This document shows, one piece after another, positions 1 to 6,781 of a stretch of DNA of 7,739 bases (position 1 is the stretch's first letter; each line of letters starts with the position of its first letter). Origin of the DNA: Alphaproteobacteria bacterium UBA685 (GTDB lineage Bacteria > Pseudomonadota > Alphaproteobacteria > Puniceispirillales > Puniceispirillaceae); contig DBMZ01000078.1 of assembly GCA_002299005.1 (NCBI GenBank), positions 1 through 7,739 on the forward strand. Direction: 5' to 3'. A program made the position numbers and the translations under genes. The notes below the pieces were generated by a model. That model saw nothing but the letters and a program-made list of their open reading frames with translations, searched no databases and was not told the origin of the DNA.

Positions 1-81
1 GCCATTCCGCCTGTTCTTATGTTCTTTATCATGCAACGTCACTTTATTGCTGGCCTGACTTTGGGTGCCAGTAAAGGGTAA
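1..81 (+). CDS. Sugar ABC transporter permease, MalG type (3' end only)
   Basis: Only the last 26 codons and the TAA stop are present; the gene starts outside the window. The readable tail begins AIPPVLMFFIMQRHF and ends GLTLGASKG. This matches the usual C-terminus of MalG-like (CUT1) inner-membrane permeases: a final hydrophobic helix with an IPP start, then a short Q-R-hydrophobic-GLT-GA-KG tail. Such permeases form one half of the membrane channel for oligosaccharides or glycerol-linked sugars. The gene lies 8 nt upstream of melA, and its last codons carry the AAAGGG that probably serves as melA's ribosome binding site, so the transporter and the catabolic genes are likely co-transcribed. 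The substrate cannot be read from this fragment; a galactoside is inferred from the neighbours. Confidence 0.85.
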   Translation, partial: AIPPVLMFFIMQRHFIAGLTLGASKG

Positions 82-89
82 TTAATTAA

Positions 90-1418
90 ATGACTAAAAT
101 TTCTATTATCGGTGCCGGTAGCACGGTGTTTATGCGCAATATTGTCACGGACATTCTGCTAGAGCCAGTCTTCAAACATTGCGAGATAGCCTTGCAAGAT
201 ATTGACGAGAAGCGTCTTGCGACCTCAAAAATGGTTGTCGAAAAGATTGTCGCAAAGCTAGATGTCGCGCCGACGCTTACCGCTACCTTGTCACGTGATG
301 AGGCGCTAAAGGGGTCTGATTTTGTTATCTTGATGATCCAAGTTGGCGGCTATAAACCATCGACGGTGATTGATTTTGATATTCCGGCGAAATATGGCCT
401 GCAACAGACGATTGCCGATACGCTTGGCATTGGCGGTATTATGCGCGGCCTGCGCACGGTGCCTGTCCTGACAGACGTAGCGCGTGATATGGAACGTCTT
501 TGCCCTGATGCGCTGATGTTGCAATATGTGAACCCGATGGCGATTAACTGTCTTGCCCTATCGCAAATCGCGCCTGAGCTTAACTATGTCGGCCTATGCC
601 ATTCTGTCCAAGGCACAGCCGCAGACCTTGCGCGCGATTTGGGCGAGGATATGGCCCATATCGAATATGATTGTTCTGGCATTAATCACATGGCCTTTTA
701 TACAAGGTTTGAAAAGCGTCATGCCGATGGCACGATGGAAGATCTCTATCCGCGCCTGATGAAGGTCGGTGAAGAACAGAGCTTTGGGCCAAATTGGGAT
801 GGGTGCACAAATCATGTCCGCTATGAGGTGCTAAAGCGTCTTGGCTATTTTGTCACCGAATCATCTGAGCATTTTGCCGAATATACACCGTGGTTTATTA
901 AATCGCACCAGCCAGATTTGTTGGCCGAATTTAACATTCCTATCAATGAATATATTCGCCGTTGTGAGAGTCAAATCTCAGAATGGGACCAGCAGGAAAA
1001 AGAGCTTTTGGCCAATAATAATTTGGTTTGTGAGAAGTCTGTTGAATATGCCGCGCGCATCATCACCTCTATGGTGACAGGCGAGGAAGATGTGATTTAT
1101 GGCAATGTGGCAAATAACAACCTTGTGCCAGACTTGCCGACAAATTCATGCGTTGAGGTGCCATGCATCACATCACTTGGCAAGCTGACACCGCAAGCTG
1201 TCCCTGCCCTGCCGCTTCATTTGAACCGCCTTATCCAAACAAATATTTCAGTTCAGCAACTCACCGTCGAAGCGCTTGTCACAGGCAAAAAAGAGCCGAT
1301 TTATCATGCCGCCATGCTAGACCCGCACACCGCCGCAGAGCTGAGCCTTGACCAGATTTGGCATATGGTAGATGACCTTCTCGAAGCACATGAGGGCTGG
1401 ATTCCTAAATTCAGCTAA
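90..1418 (+). CDS. melA: Alpha-galactosidase, glycoside hydrolase family 4
   Basis: 442 aa, close to E. coli MelA (about 450). GH4 enzymes hydrolyse glycosides by an NAD+- and divalent-metal-dependent redox/elimination mechanism in the cytoplasm. The N-terminus has the Rossmann NAD loop GAGST (residues 8-12), followed by an acidic end of the second strand (D37-I-D39). Residues 148-150 (NPM) and 170-173 (CHSV) are the substrate/metal-binding motifs; C170 and H200 (in GINHMAF) match the Mn2+ ligands. The CHS form is that of the MelA branch rather than of the 6-phospho-glucosidase branch of GH4. A later block with GNV, LP and CVEVPC (about residues 337-360) is also typical of MelA. No signal peptide is visible. 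AAAGGG at 73-78 gives a ribosome site 11 nt before the ATG. The gene sits between a sugar permease and galT-galK, which supports galactose release. Other GH4 specificities (alpha-glucosidase, alpha-glucuronidase) are less likely but not excluded by sequence alone. Confidence 0.9.
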   Translation: MTKISIIGAGSTVFMRNIVTDILLEPVFKHCEIALQDIDEKRLATSKMVVEKIVAKLDVAPTLTATLSRDEALKGSDFVILMIQVGGYKPSTVIDFDIPAKYGLQQTIADTLGIGGIMRGLRTVPVLTDVARDMERLCPDALMLQYVNPMAINCLALSQIAPELNYVGLCHSVQGTAADLARDLGEDMAHIEYDCSGINHMAFYTRFEKRHADGTMEDLYPRLMKVGEEQSFGPNWDGCTNHVRYEVLKRLGYFVTESSEHFAEYTPWFIKSHQPDLLAEFNIPINEYIRRCESQISEWDQQEKELLANNNLVCEKSVEYAARIITSMVTGEEDVIYGNVANNNLVPDLPTNSCVEVPCITSLGKLTPQAVPALPLHLNRLIQTNISVQQLTVEALVTGKKEPIYHAAMLDPHTAAELSLDQIWHMVDDLLEAHEGWIPKFS

Positions 1419-1419
1419 G

Positions 1420-2472
1420 ATGATGAAAAAATATGAAATAGACCGCGGTGGCGACCGTCTTCTGACACTTTATTCAGAAGCGCCCAAAAATTATACCAGC
1501 TTTGACGGTCTACCACCTGTTTCAAGCACGGATGCGCATATGCGCTGGCACCCTTTGCGCCGCGAATGGATTGGCCATGCCTCTGCCCGTCAAGGGCGCA
1601 CCTTTCTGCCTAATCAAGCAGAGTGCCCTTTATGCGTGATGAGCGATAATGACAGCCCTAGCGATATTCCCGTGGATGATTATGAGGTGGCGATTTTTAC
1701 CAATCGTTTCTCTGCCCTATCACTTGGCGCAACAACACCGCCAGAGCTTGAGATAGACACGCGCGCAGGTATTGGCTGTTGTGATGTTATCTCTTACAGC
1801 GCCGATCATGATGCCAGCCTTGCCACCCTATCTGTTGCGCGTATCGCGTTGTTGATACGCGCCATTGGTGACCGCATTACCAGCCTCTATCGCCATGAGG
1901 ATATCATCTGGTCATTACCATTTGAGAATCGTGGCCGCGAGATTGGCGTCACATTAGACCATCCGCATGGCCAAATTTACAGCCTCTCCGTCCTGCCAAA
2001 CGCCATGAAGACACAAGCAGATGCGATGGCAGAAGATGCCCCGCTGACCGGTCTGCATGAGACAATTGATGAGGCGCTTGTCCTAGACAGAGCCAAGACA
2101 GCTTTCAGCTATGTGCCGCGTTGGGCACGTTATCCGTTTGAGACATGGGTGATGCCAAACCGTGCCATTGATGGCCCGCACCAGCTTAGTGATGAGGAAG
2201 TCAGCGATTTAGCGCAGATGATAAAGGCCGCCGCCATGCGCCTTGATGCGGTCTATGATGCGCCGATGCCTTATACGCTTGCCTGGCAAGTTGCGCCCAA
2301 AGGCTATGAAGGGCGCTTCCATTTCCATCTCTCTTTCCAGCCGCTAAAGCGCGCACGTCACAAGCAAAAATATCTTGCCTCTGTTGAACAAATCTCTGGT
2401 CTCTTCTTGGTTGATTTACCACCAGAACGCGCCGCTTCTATTTTACGTGGTGAGGAAGCTGGCGATGAGTGA
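1420..2472 (+). CDS. galT: Galactose-1-phosphate uridylyltransferase
   Basis: 350 aa, the normal length. It exchanges galactose-1-phosphate with UDP-glucose to give UDP-galactose and glucose-1-phosphate (Leloir pathway, cytoplasm). The HIT-type active site HPHGQ is at residues 181-185, with H183 the uridylylated nucleophile. Candidate zinc ligands are C69 and C72 (CPLC), H130 (SADHD) and H181; their spacing follows E. coli C52, C55, H115 and H164. FENRG precedes the active site, and a HFH block lies near the C-terminus. The stretch before the histidine triad is GVTLD rather than the E. coli GCSNP; I recall the GVTL type from actinobacterial and some alphaproteobacterial GalTs. Start: two adjacent ATGs (1420 and 1423) follow the melA stop by 1 nt, without a clear Shine-Dalgarno, so reinitiation by terminating ribosomes is likely; either Met could be first. 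A longer in-frame start at 1372 would run inside melA and is not preferred. The end overlaps galK. Confidence 0.95.
   Translation: MMKKYEIDRGGDRLLTLYSEAPKNYTSFDGLPPVSSTDAHMRWHPLRREWIGHASARQGRTFLPNQAECPLCVMSDNDSPSDIPVDDYEVAIFTNRFSALSLGATTPPELEIDTRAGIGCCDVISYSADHDASLATLSVARIALLIRAIGDRITSLYRHEDIIWSLPFENRGREIGVTLDHPHGQIYSLSVLPNAMKTQADAMAEDAPLTGLHETIDEALVLDRAKTAFSYVPRWARYPFETWVMPNRAIDGPHQLSDEEVSDLAQMIKAAAMRLDAVYDAPMPYTLAWQVAPKGYEGRFHFHLSFQPLKRARHKQKYLASVEQISGLFLVDLPPERAASILRGEEAGDE
2452..2456 (+). promoter_or_regulatory. Ribosome binding site of galK inside galT
   Basis: GAGGA lies 8 nt before the ATG at 2465, within the last codons of galT. It fixes the galK start at 2465. The reading frame is open further upstream, to an ATG at 2375, but that extension would add 30 unrelated residues overlapping galT and has no comparable site. 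Confidence 0.75.
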
Positions 2473-3526
2473 AAGTTTGTTTGAAAACCATTTCGGCATA
2501 GCGCCTACCACGATGCGTGCGGCGCATGGGCGTGTAAATCTGATTGGTGAGCATACTGATTATTGTGGTGGCTATGTTATGCCGACCCTTATCAGCCAAC
2601 GCCTGATTGTTGAGATTGGCGCCCGTGATGATGGTCTAATTAACGGCATATCCTCAGAATTTGGCGCAGAACAAGCAGAGGTCGCCTCCATCAAAGAGGG
2701 CAGCTGGCTGTTATTTGTCAAAGGCGCTATGGCGCTGATGAACGAGAGGGGTGCCGGCTTAACAGGCCTGAATGTGGCAACCAGATCAACCATCCCTGCT
2801 GGTGCGGGCGTATCCTCTTCTGCGGCGTTTGAAATCGCCCTTTTGCGCGCCCTGTCCGAGATGACATCTATCTCTCTATCGCCTCAAGAAATGGCGATTA
2901 TGGGCCAGCGCATTGAGCATGAATTCATCGGCACAAAATGCGGTATCATGGATCAAATGGCCATAGCAATGGCTGAAATTGGCCAAGCCCTATTCCTTGA
3001 TTGTCACACCCTTAAGACAGAGATCCTTGCCATTCCCGAAGATTGTTGCATTGCCATTATCCATTCTGGCAGCAGTCGCAAATTATCCGCTAGCCTGTAT
3101 AATGAGCGTTTGGCTGAGACCATTGAAGCGGCCAAGCAAATGGGGCTTGCGAGCTTGCGCGATGCCACGATGGATGACCTTGCCAAGCTGAATGATGAGA
3201 CATTGATGAGACGAAGCCATCATGTCATCTCAGAAAATCAGCGCGTCTTAACCGCCAAAGCTGCCCTTAAGGCAGGGGATGCGGCGGCGTTGGGGCTTGC
3301 GATGACAGAGAGCCATATTTCCCTTCGTGAAGATTATGAAGTATCGAGTGACGAGCTTGACCATCTGGTTAGCACAGCCATTGCCCAAGGTGCCTATGGG
3401 GCGCGTCTCACAGGGGCTGGATTTGGTGGTTGTATCGTCGCGCTTCTTCATGAGGATAGCGCGGATGAGATGATTGAGGCGATTACCGAATCTTGCGAGA
3501 ATTCGTGGCTGGTTGACTGTCTATAA
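2465..3526 (+). CDS. galK: Galactokinase (GHMP kinase family)
   Basis: 353 aa, somewhat shorter than E. coli GalK (382). It phosphorylates galactose with ATP to galactose-1-phosphate, the substrate of the adjacent GalT. Galactokinase signature 1 is at residues 22-33 (GRVNLIGEHTDY), with R23, E29 and D32 for catalysis and sugar binding. The GHMP ATP-binding motif is at 113-120 (GAGVSSSA). The MDQMA block carries the likely catalytic base D163. Motif 3 (GAGFGG, 317-322) is near the C-terminus. All key residues are present, so the enzyme should be active. Two positions in motif 1 look unusual: His21 where most family members have Pro (A-P-G), and Cys34 where Asn is common after HTDY. The gene overlaps galT by 8 bp and is the last of the + strand unit, ending 4 nt from the stop of the convergent beta-galactosidase gene. 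Confidence 0.96.
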   Translation: MSESLFENHFGIAPTTMRAAHGRVNLIGEHTDYCGGYVMPTLISQRLIVEIGARDDGLINGISSEFGAEQAEVASIKEGSWLLFVKGAMALMNERGAGLTGLNVATRSTIPAGAGVSSSAAFEIALLRALSEMTSISLSPQEMAIMGQRIEHEFIGTKCGIMDQMAIAMAEIGQALFLDCHTLKTEILAIPEDCCIAIIHSGSSRKLSASLYNERLAETIEAAKQMGLASLRDATMDDLAKLNDETLMRRSHHVISENQRVLTAKAALKAGDAAALGLAMTESHISLREDYEVSSDELDHLVSTAIAQGAYGARLTGAGFGGCIVALLHEDSADEMIEAITESCENSWLVDCL

Positions 3527-3530
3527 GCTC

Positions 3531-5513
3531 TTACAGCTTTATGATTGTCACATCAGCCTGCTTCATCTGACGGCTACCAAGCAAGACATCACCTTTGATG
3601 CTATCAGGTATCGTGACCTCCGCAGGGCCATAATGCGTGAAGATAAGATGGCCGCCTCGTTGCCTGACCCGCAAATAGGCGGGCATATCATGACACGCAA
3701 TATCAGCCTTTTGCATCGCATCACCCATAATCGCCCGCAGCAATCCTTCATCTGGCCAAGCGCAGAGATAACTGCCTTGATTGCCATGCGATAATAGCGG
3801 CAATCCATCCACACATGCCCCATCGGCTTGCCCGGTCATGACGCCTTCTTCACGCCAGACAGACACATGGCCCTGATGTTCTTGGCCGCTTTTATCTTGC
3901 CAGCTTGCGGCAATTGGCAAGCGCGCAGGCAGGGCATCTATTCTGGTGGTTCTAAAGCCTGTCATCTCTGATAGGCTCGAAGCGCTTAGGCTTGCTGGTA
4001 GCTGGAAATCATCTGTCTTAATACCTGTTCTTGGGCCCGCTAGCAGGCGGGCGCCACTTGCCCTTATCCGTGCCATCAGATCATCTGAGACATGAAGCAA
4101 GGACGGCAATAAAATCAACTGATAGCCATCAAGCGCCTCATCAGGGCCGACCACATCAACCGACGCCCCATTTTGACGCGCCGCACGGTACATATCCAAA
4201 ATCAGGCGCAGATAATAAAAATCTTCGCTCTGCCCATCAAGCTCACTCATCCAATCAGCTTGATAATCATGGATAAGCGCTATCTTTGCTTGGTCTGTTT
4301 TATCTAACTTGATACGGCCCAATTCTTCATTGACCTGCTTGGCCTCCGCCATGCCTGGTGCGGGGCTATTATCGCGCAACAACAAGCCTGCATGCATTTG
4401 CTCTTGCGCAAAAGGTGCCTGACGCCACCTGAAATAGCTAACCACCTCAGCATCATGCGCGAAAGCCTCCCAAGACCAAAGACGCACCGCGCCCGTCACA
4501 GGGATAGGATTATAAGCCGCCCAATTCACGGGCCCCGGCTGTTGCTCCATAATCCACAAACGCGCCATGCCGCGGAAAAGATCATGATGAAACGCTTGGA
4601 AATCAGGATCGCCAATCCGCAAGCAATCAGCCTCTAGCTTGGCATCACGACGCGCGACCTTTTGCATATTCTGCAAGAAACCAAGCGGATAGCTATCCCA
4701 TGTCGCAATGTCTAAATTCTTGGCAACTTTGCGTGCATCAAATTGGTTAAAATCACCCATGAAATTATGCGAGATAGGCCGGTTGGGCGAATGGGCCCGA
4801 ATGATGTCACATTGCTTCTTATCAAAGCGCGCCACCTCATCACTGGCAAAGCGTCTAAAGTCCATCTGATGCGACGGATTAGCTTCGGTGACGGTCAAAT
4901 TCGGCAGGTTAATCTCATCAAAATGACGATAGCGCATTGACCAGAATAAATTGCCCCACGCCTGATTAAGCGCCTCTATCGTGCCATAACGGTCGGCAAG
5001 CCATAGGCGGAAACGTGCCAAGGCCGAGGCGCACCATGATATCGCTGTGTCATGACAGCCATATTCATTATCCGTCTGCCACGCCTGCACATAGGGATTA
5101 TCACCATAGCGGCGCGCAACCTCTTCTGTGATACGCGCGGCTTCTGCCAAATAGCCTTGATGCGAAAAGGAATAATGACGCCGAGAGCCATAGCCGCGCA
5201 CTGTGCCATCCTCCTCGATGGCAAGCATATCTGGCATTTTATCCACCAGCCATTTTGGCGGCGTTGCCGTCGGCGTGCACATGATGATCTTTAAGCCCGC
5301 ACGGCCAAGCGTCTCAACCGCCTCATCAAGCCATGAGAAATCATAGACGCCGTCTTCAGGTTCCATCAATATCCATGAAAATTCAGCAATACGCACCCAG
5401 CTAATGCCTGCCTCGACCATCGCGCTTGCATCATCTGCCCACATATGGCGGGGCCAATGTTCAGGGTAATAACAAACGCCTGTGCATGGTTGCAAACTAT
5501 CTGGGCTAGACAT
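3531..5513 (-). CDS. Beta-galactosidase, glycoside hydrolase family 42
   Basis: 660 aa, full length for GH42. It hydrolyses terminal beta-linked galactose with retention of configuration. The N-terminal TIM barrel (about residues 10-390) opens with YYPEHWP (15-21) and holds the acid/base E150 (in QTDNEYG) and the nucleophile E323 (in IMEQQPGPVNW), matching E141 and E312 of the Thermus A4 enzyme. A trimerisation-like domain (about 400-600) and a short beta C-terminal domain follow. The cysteine zinc site known from Thermus A4 is mostly absent: RRHY is followed by Ser115, and only C161 remains of the C-x-C-x2-C cluster. There is no signal peptide, so it is cytoplasmic and acts on imported galactosides. 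Start: ATG 4 nt after the ATPase stop, with only a weak purine stretch upstream, suggesting coupled translation; the next Met (residue 24) would remove the conserved PEHW. The symbol could be lacZ/bgaB-like, but I leave it open. Confidence 0.95.
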   Translation of the reverse strand: MSSPDSLQPCTGVCYYPEHWPRHMWADDASAMVEAGISWVRIAEFSWILMEPEDGVYDFSWLDEAVETLGRAGLKIIMCTPTATPPKWLVDKMPDMLAIEEDGTVRGYGSRRHYSFSHQGYLAEAARITEEVARRYGDNPYVQAWQTDNEYGCHDTAISWCASALARFRLWLADRYGTIEALNQAWGNLFWSMRYRHFDEINLPNLTVTEANPSHQMDFRRFASDEVARFDKKQCDIIRAHSPNRPISHNFMGDFNQFDARKVAKNLDIATWDSYPLGFLQNMQKVARRDAKLEADCLRIGDPDFQAFHHDLFRGMARLWIMEQQPGPVNWAAYNPIPVTGAVRLWSWEAFAHDAEVVSYFRWRQAPFAQEQMHAGLLLRDNSPAPGMAEAKQVNEELGRIKLDKTDQAKIALIHDYQADWMSELDGQSEDFYYLRLILDMYRAARQNGASVDVVGPDEALDGYQLILLPSLLHVSDDLMARIRASGARLLAGPRTGIKTDDFQLPASLSASSLSEMTGFRTTRIDALPARLPIAASWQDKSGQEHQGHVSVWREEGVMTGQADGACVDGLPLLSHGNQGSYLCAWPDEGLLRAIMGDAMQKADIACHDMPAYLRVRQRGGHLIFTHYGPAEVTIPDSIKGDVLLGSRQMKQADVTIIKL

Positions 5514-5517
5514 CTGA

Positions 5518-6567
5518 CTATCTTATAACGCTGCCTGTTTTATCAAACAGGTGCACACGCGCATCATCAAAGGTCAAATGGACAACATCGCCCGTCGCAA
5601 GCTCTTCACCATCTTCAAGCTTTGCTGTGAACTCAACACCCGTTTCAAGCGTCAAATAGCCAAGCGTATATTCGCCCAAATGCTCACTATGGCGCACGGT
5701 GCCGCTCAATTTTGCTTTGGCTTTGCTTGTGACTTCCATATGTTCAGGGCGGATACCGCATTTATCCACATCAGCCCCTTTCGGTGCCGTCGCAACAGCT
5801 TTACCGCCAACCATCACCTTGCCTTTTTCGACATTTGCCTCAAGGATATTCATCTTTGGGCTACCGATAAATTCAGCGACAAACAAATTATCAGGGAAGT
5901 TATAAAGCGTCAGCGGGCTGCCAACTTGTTCAATACGGCCCGCGTTTAGCACAACAATTTTATCAGCCAGCGTCATCGCCTCAACCTGATCGTGCGTGAC
6001 ATAGATCATCGTCGCATCAAGCTCTGAATGCAAATTGGCAATCTCAATACGTGTTTGCACACGAAGCGCCGCATCTAGATTTGATAAAGGCTCATCAAAT
6101 AGGAATACTTTTGGCTCACGGACAATCGCACGGCCAATCGCCACACGCTGGCGCTGACCACCTGAGAGATGCTTTGGCAGACGGTCAAGATATTGGGTGA
6201 TTTGCAAAGATTGTGCGGCGGCTCTCACGCGCTTATCAATCTCAGCTGGCTGAATCTTTGCTTGCTTTAGACCGAAGGCCATATTGTCAAAAACAGTCAT
6301 ATGCGGGTAGAGCGCATAAGACTGGAAGACCATCGCAACGCCGCGCTCTGCTGGCACGACATCATTGACTATCTCATCTCCGATCATCAATGTACCATCG
6401 GTAATCTCTTCAAGACCTGCGACCATTCGCAATAATGTGGATTTACCACAGCCAGAGGGGCCAACAAACACAATAAACTCACCTGAATCGATCGTTAAAT
6501 CAACACCATGGATCACATCCACCTTGCCGTAAGATTTCTTTATATTCTTCAAGCTTAAATTTGCCAC
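5518..6567 (-). CDS. Sugar ABC transporter ATP-binding protein, MalK/UgpC/MsmK type
   Basis: 349 aa with a GTG start. It is the cytoplasmic ATPase that drives a CUT1-type sugar importer. Walker [10 protein letters not shown] is at residues 36-44, the Q-loop at Q82, the LSGGQ signature at 134-138, Walker B FLFDEP at 155-160 (catalytic E159), the D-loop SNLD at 162-165 and the switch histidine at H192. The C-terminal part (from about 235) is the TOBE/OB regulatory domain of the MalK family. The start is set by GGAG 7 nt upstream. It is the first gene of a unit with the beta-galactosidase gene. It probably works with the permease whose end lies at the left edge, though that gene is about 5 kb away and on the other strand. 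MalK-type ATPases can serve several importers, so the name (malK, ugpC, msmK) and the substrate cannot be fixed from sequence. Confidence 0.95.
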   Translation of the reverse strand: MANLSLKNIKKSYGKVDVIHGVDLTIDSGEFIVFVGPSGCGKSTLLRMVAGLEEITDGTLMIGDEIVNDVVPAERGVAMVFQSYALYPHMTVFDNMAFGLKQAKIQPAEIDKRVRAAAQSLQITQYLDRLPKHLSGGQRQRVAIGRAIVREPKVFLFDEPLSNLDAALRVQTRIEIANLHSELDATMIYVTHDQVEAMTLADKIVVLNAGRIEQVGSPLTLYNFPDNLFVAEFIGSPKMNILEANVEKGKVMVGGKAVATAPKGADVDKCGIRPEHMEVTSKAKAKLSGTVRHSEHLGEYTLGYLTLETGVEFTAKLEDGEELATGDVVHLTFDDARVHLFDKTGSVIR

Positions 6568-6574
6568 GATAGCT

Positions 6575-6578
6575 CTCC
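6575..6578 (-). promoter_or_regulatory. Ribosome binding site of the ABC ATPase (GTG start)
   Basis: On the - strand GGAG lies 7 nt before the GTG at 6567-6565. This supports GTG as the true initiation codon. The protein then begins [14 protein letters not shown], the usual N-terminus for this family. Confidence 0.7.
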
Positions 6579-6626
6579 AGTGACTAATAGATTGACTGCC
6601 CTATGACACTAGCAAAATACCGCAGT

Positions 6627-6655
6627 TTTACAAGCCTCACGGACGTTTATTTCAA
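6627..6655 (-). promoter_or_regulatory. Probable sigma-70 promoter of the ATPase / beta-galactosidase unit
   Basis: Read on the - strand, TTGAAA (6655-6650; 5 of 6 to TTGACA) is followed after exactly 17 nt by TGTAAA (6632-6627; 4 of 6 to TATAAT). Transcription would start near 6620, giving a leader of about 50 nt before the GTG. I see no clear repressor palindrome in this leader. The call rests on box matches and position only. Confidence 0.45.
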
Positions 6656-6703
6656 GAAAAATCCCTATCTGAAAGGTGGCCTTTTTTGCGCTTTGATAAG
6701 GTG

Positions 6704-6729
6704 CGAGGTTAAAAAGAATTTTACCCTCG
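6704..6729. repeat. Inverted repeat upstream of lipB (possible operator)
   Basis: Left arm CGAGGTTAAAA (6704-6714) and right arm TTTTACCCTCG (6719-6729) are complementary at 10 of 11 positions around a 4-nt spacer; the single mismatch is T6709 against C6724. The centre lies about 65 bp before the lipB ATG, and the right arm overlaps the candidate -35 box. This position suits a dimeric regulator's operator. It could also fold as an RNA hairpin, but no + strand gene lies directly upstream that would need a terminator here. Confidence 0.6.
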
Positions 6730-6747
6730 ATTTTGTCATGTTATCCT
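6720..6747 (+). promoter_or_regulatory. Weak candidate promoter of lipB
   Basis: TTTACC (6720-6725; 4 of 6 to TTGACA) and TATCCT (6742-6747; 4 of 6 to TATAAT) are separated by 16 nt. A start near 6754 would leave a leader of about 28 nt. An alternative pair beginning with TTGTCA at 6733 has a poorer -10. Evidence is limited to these matches. Confidence 0.3.
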
Positions 6748-6781
6748 AGTGACCAGTTTTAAAAAAAACAGGCGGTGCGCC

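Larger units (their letters stand above)
6568..6781. other. Divergent intergenic region between the sugar unit and lipB
   Basis: This 214-bp stretch is the only sizeable non-coding region. It holds the probable promoter of the ATPase unit on the left (- strand), an inverted repeat at 6704-6729 and a weak lipB promoter on the right (+ strand). It is AT-richer than the flanking genes. I see no convincing small ORF, tRNA or known riboswitch in it. Confidence 0.8.

Noticed and set aside
2375..2464. Upstream ATG extension of galK
   Set aside because: The 30 extra residues overlap galT, resemble nothing in galactokinases, and the good GAGGA site lies directly before the ATG at 2465.
3525..3540. 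Short hairpin AAGCT / AGCTT with a following TTT between galK and the GH42 gene, as an intrinsic terminator
   Set aside because: The stem is only 5 bp and AT-rich, the loop is 5 nt and the T run is 3. It is too weak to call a terminator.
3474..3794. 106-codon + strand frame spanning the galK end and the GH42 3' end
   Set aside because: It overlaps two confident genes in other frames and encodes no recognisable domain.
5551..5949. 132-codon + strand frame opposite the ABC ATPase gene
   Set aside because: It lies wholly antisense to a clear gene, has no recognisable protein features, and is explained as a shadow frame.
6672..6687. AAAGG-TGG-CCTTT hairpin with a T run, as a + strand terminator
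   Set aside because: No + strand gene lies upstream; the neighbour is divergent. The 5-bp stem with a 3-nt loop is weak and probably chance in AT-rich DNA.
6749..6781. GTG start at 6749 for a longer LipB
   Set aside because: It adds 11 basic residues not seen in the family, crosses an A8 run and would begin almost at the predicted transcription start. The ATG at 6782 fits better.
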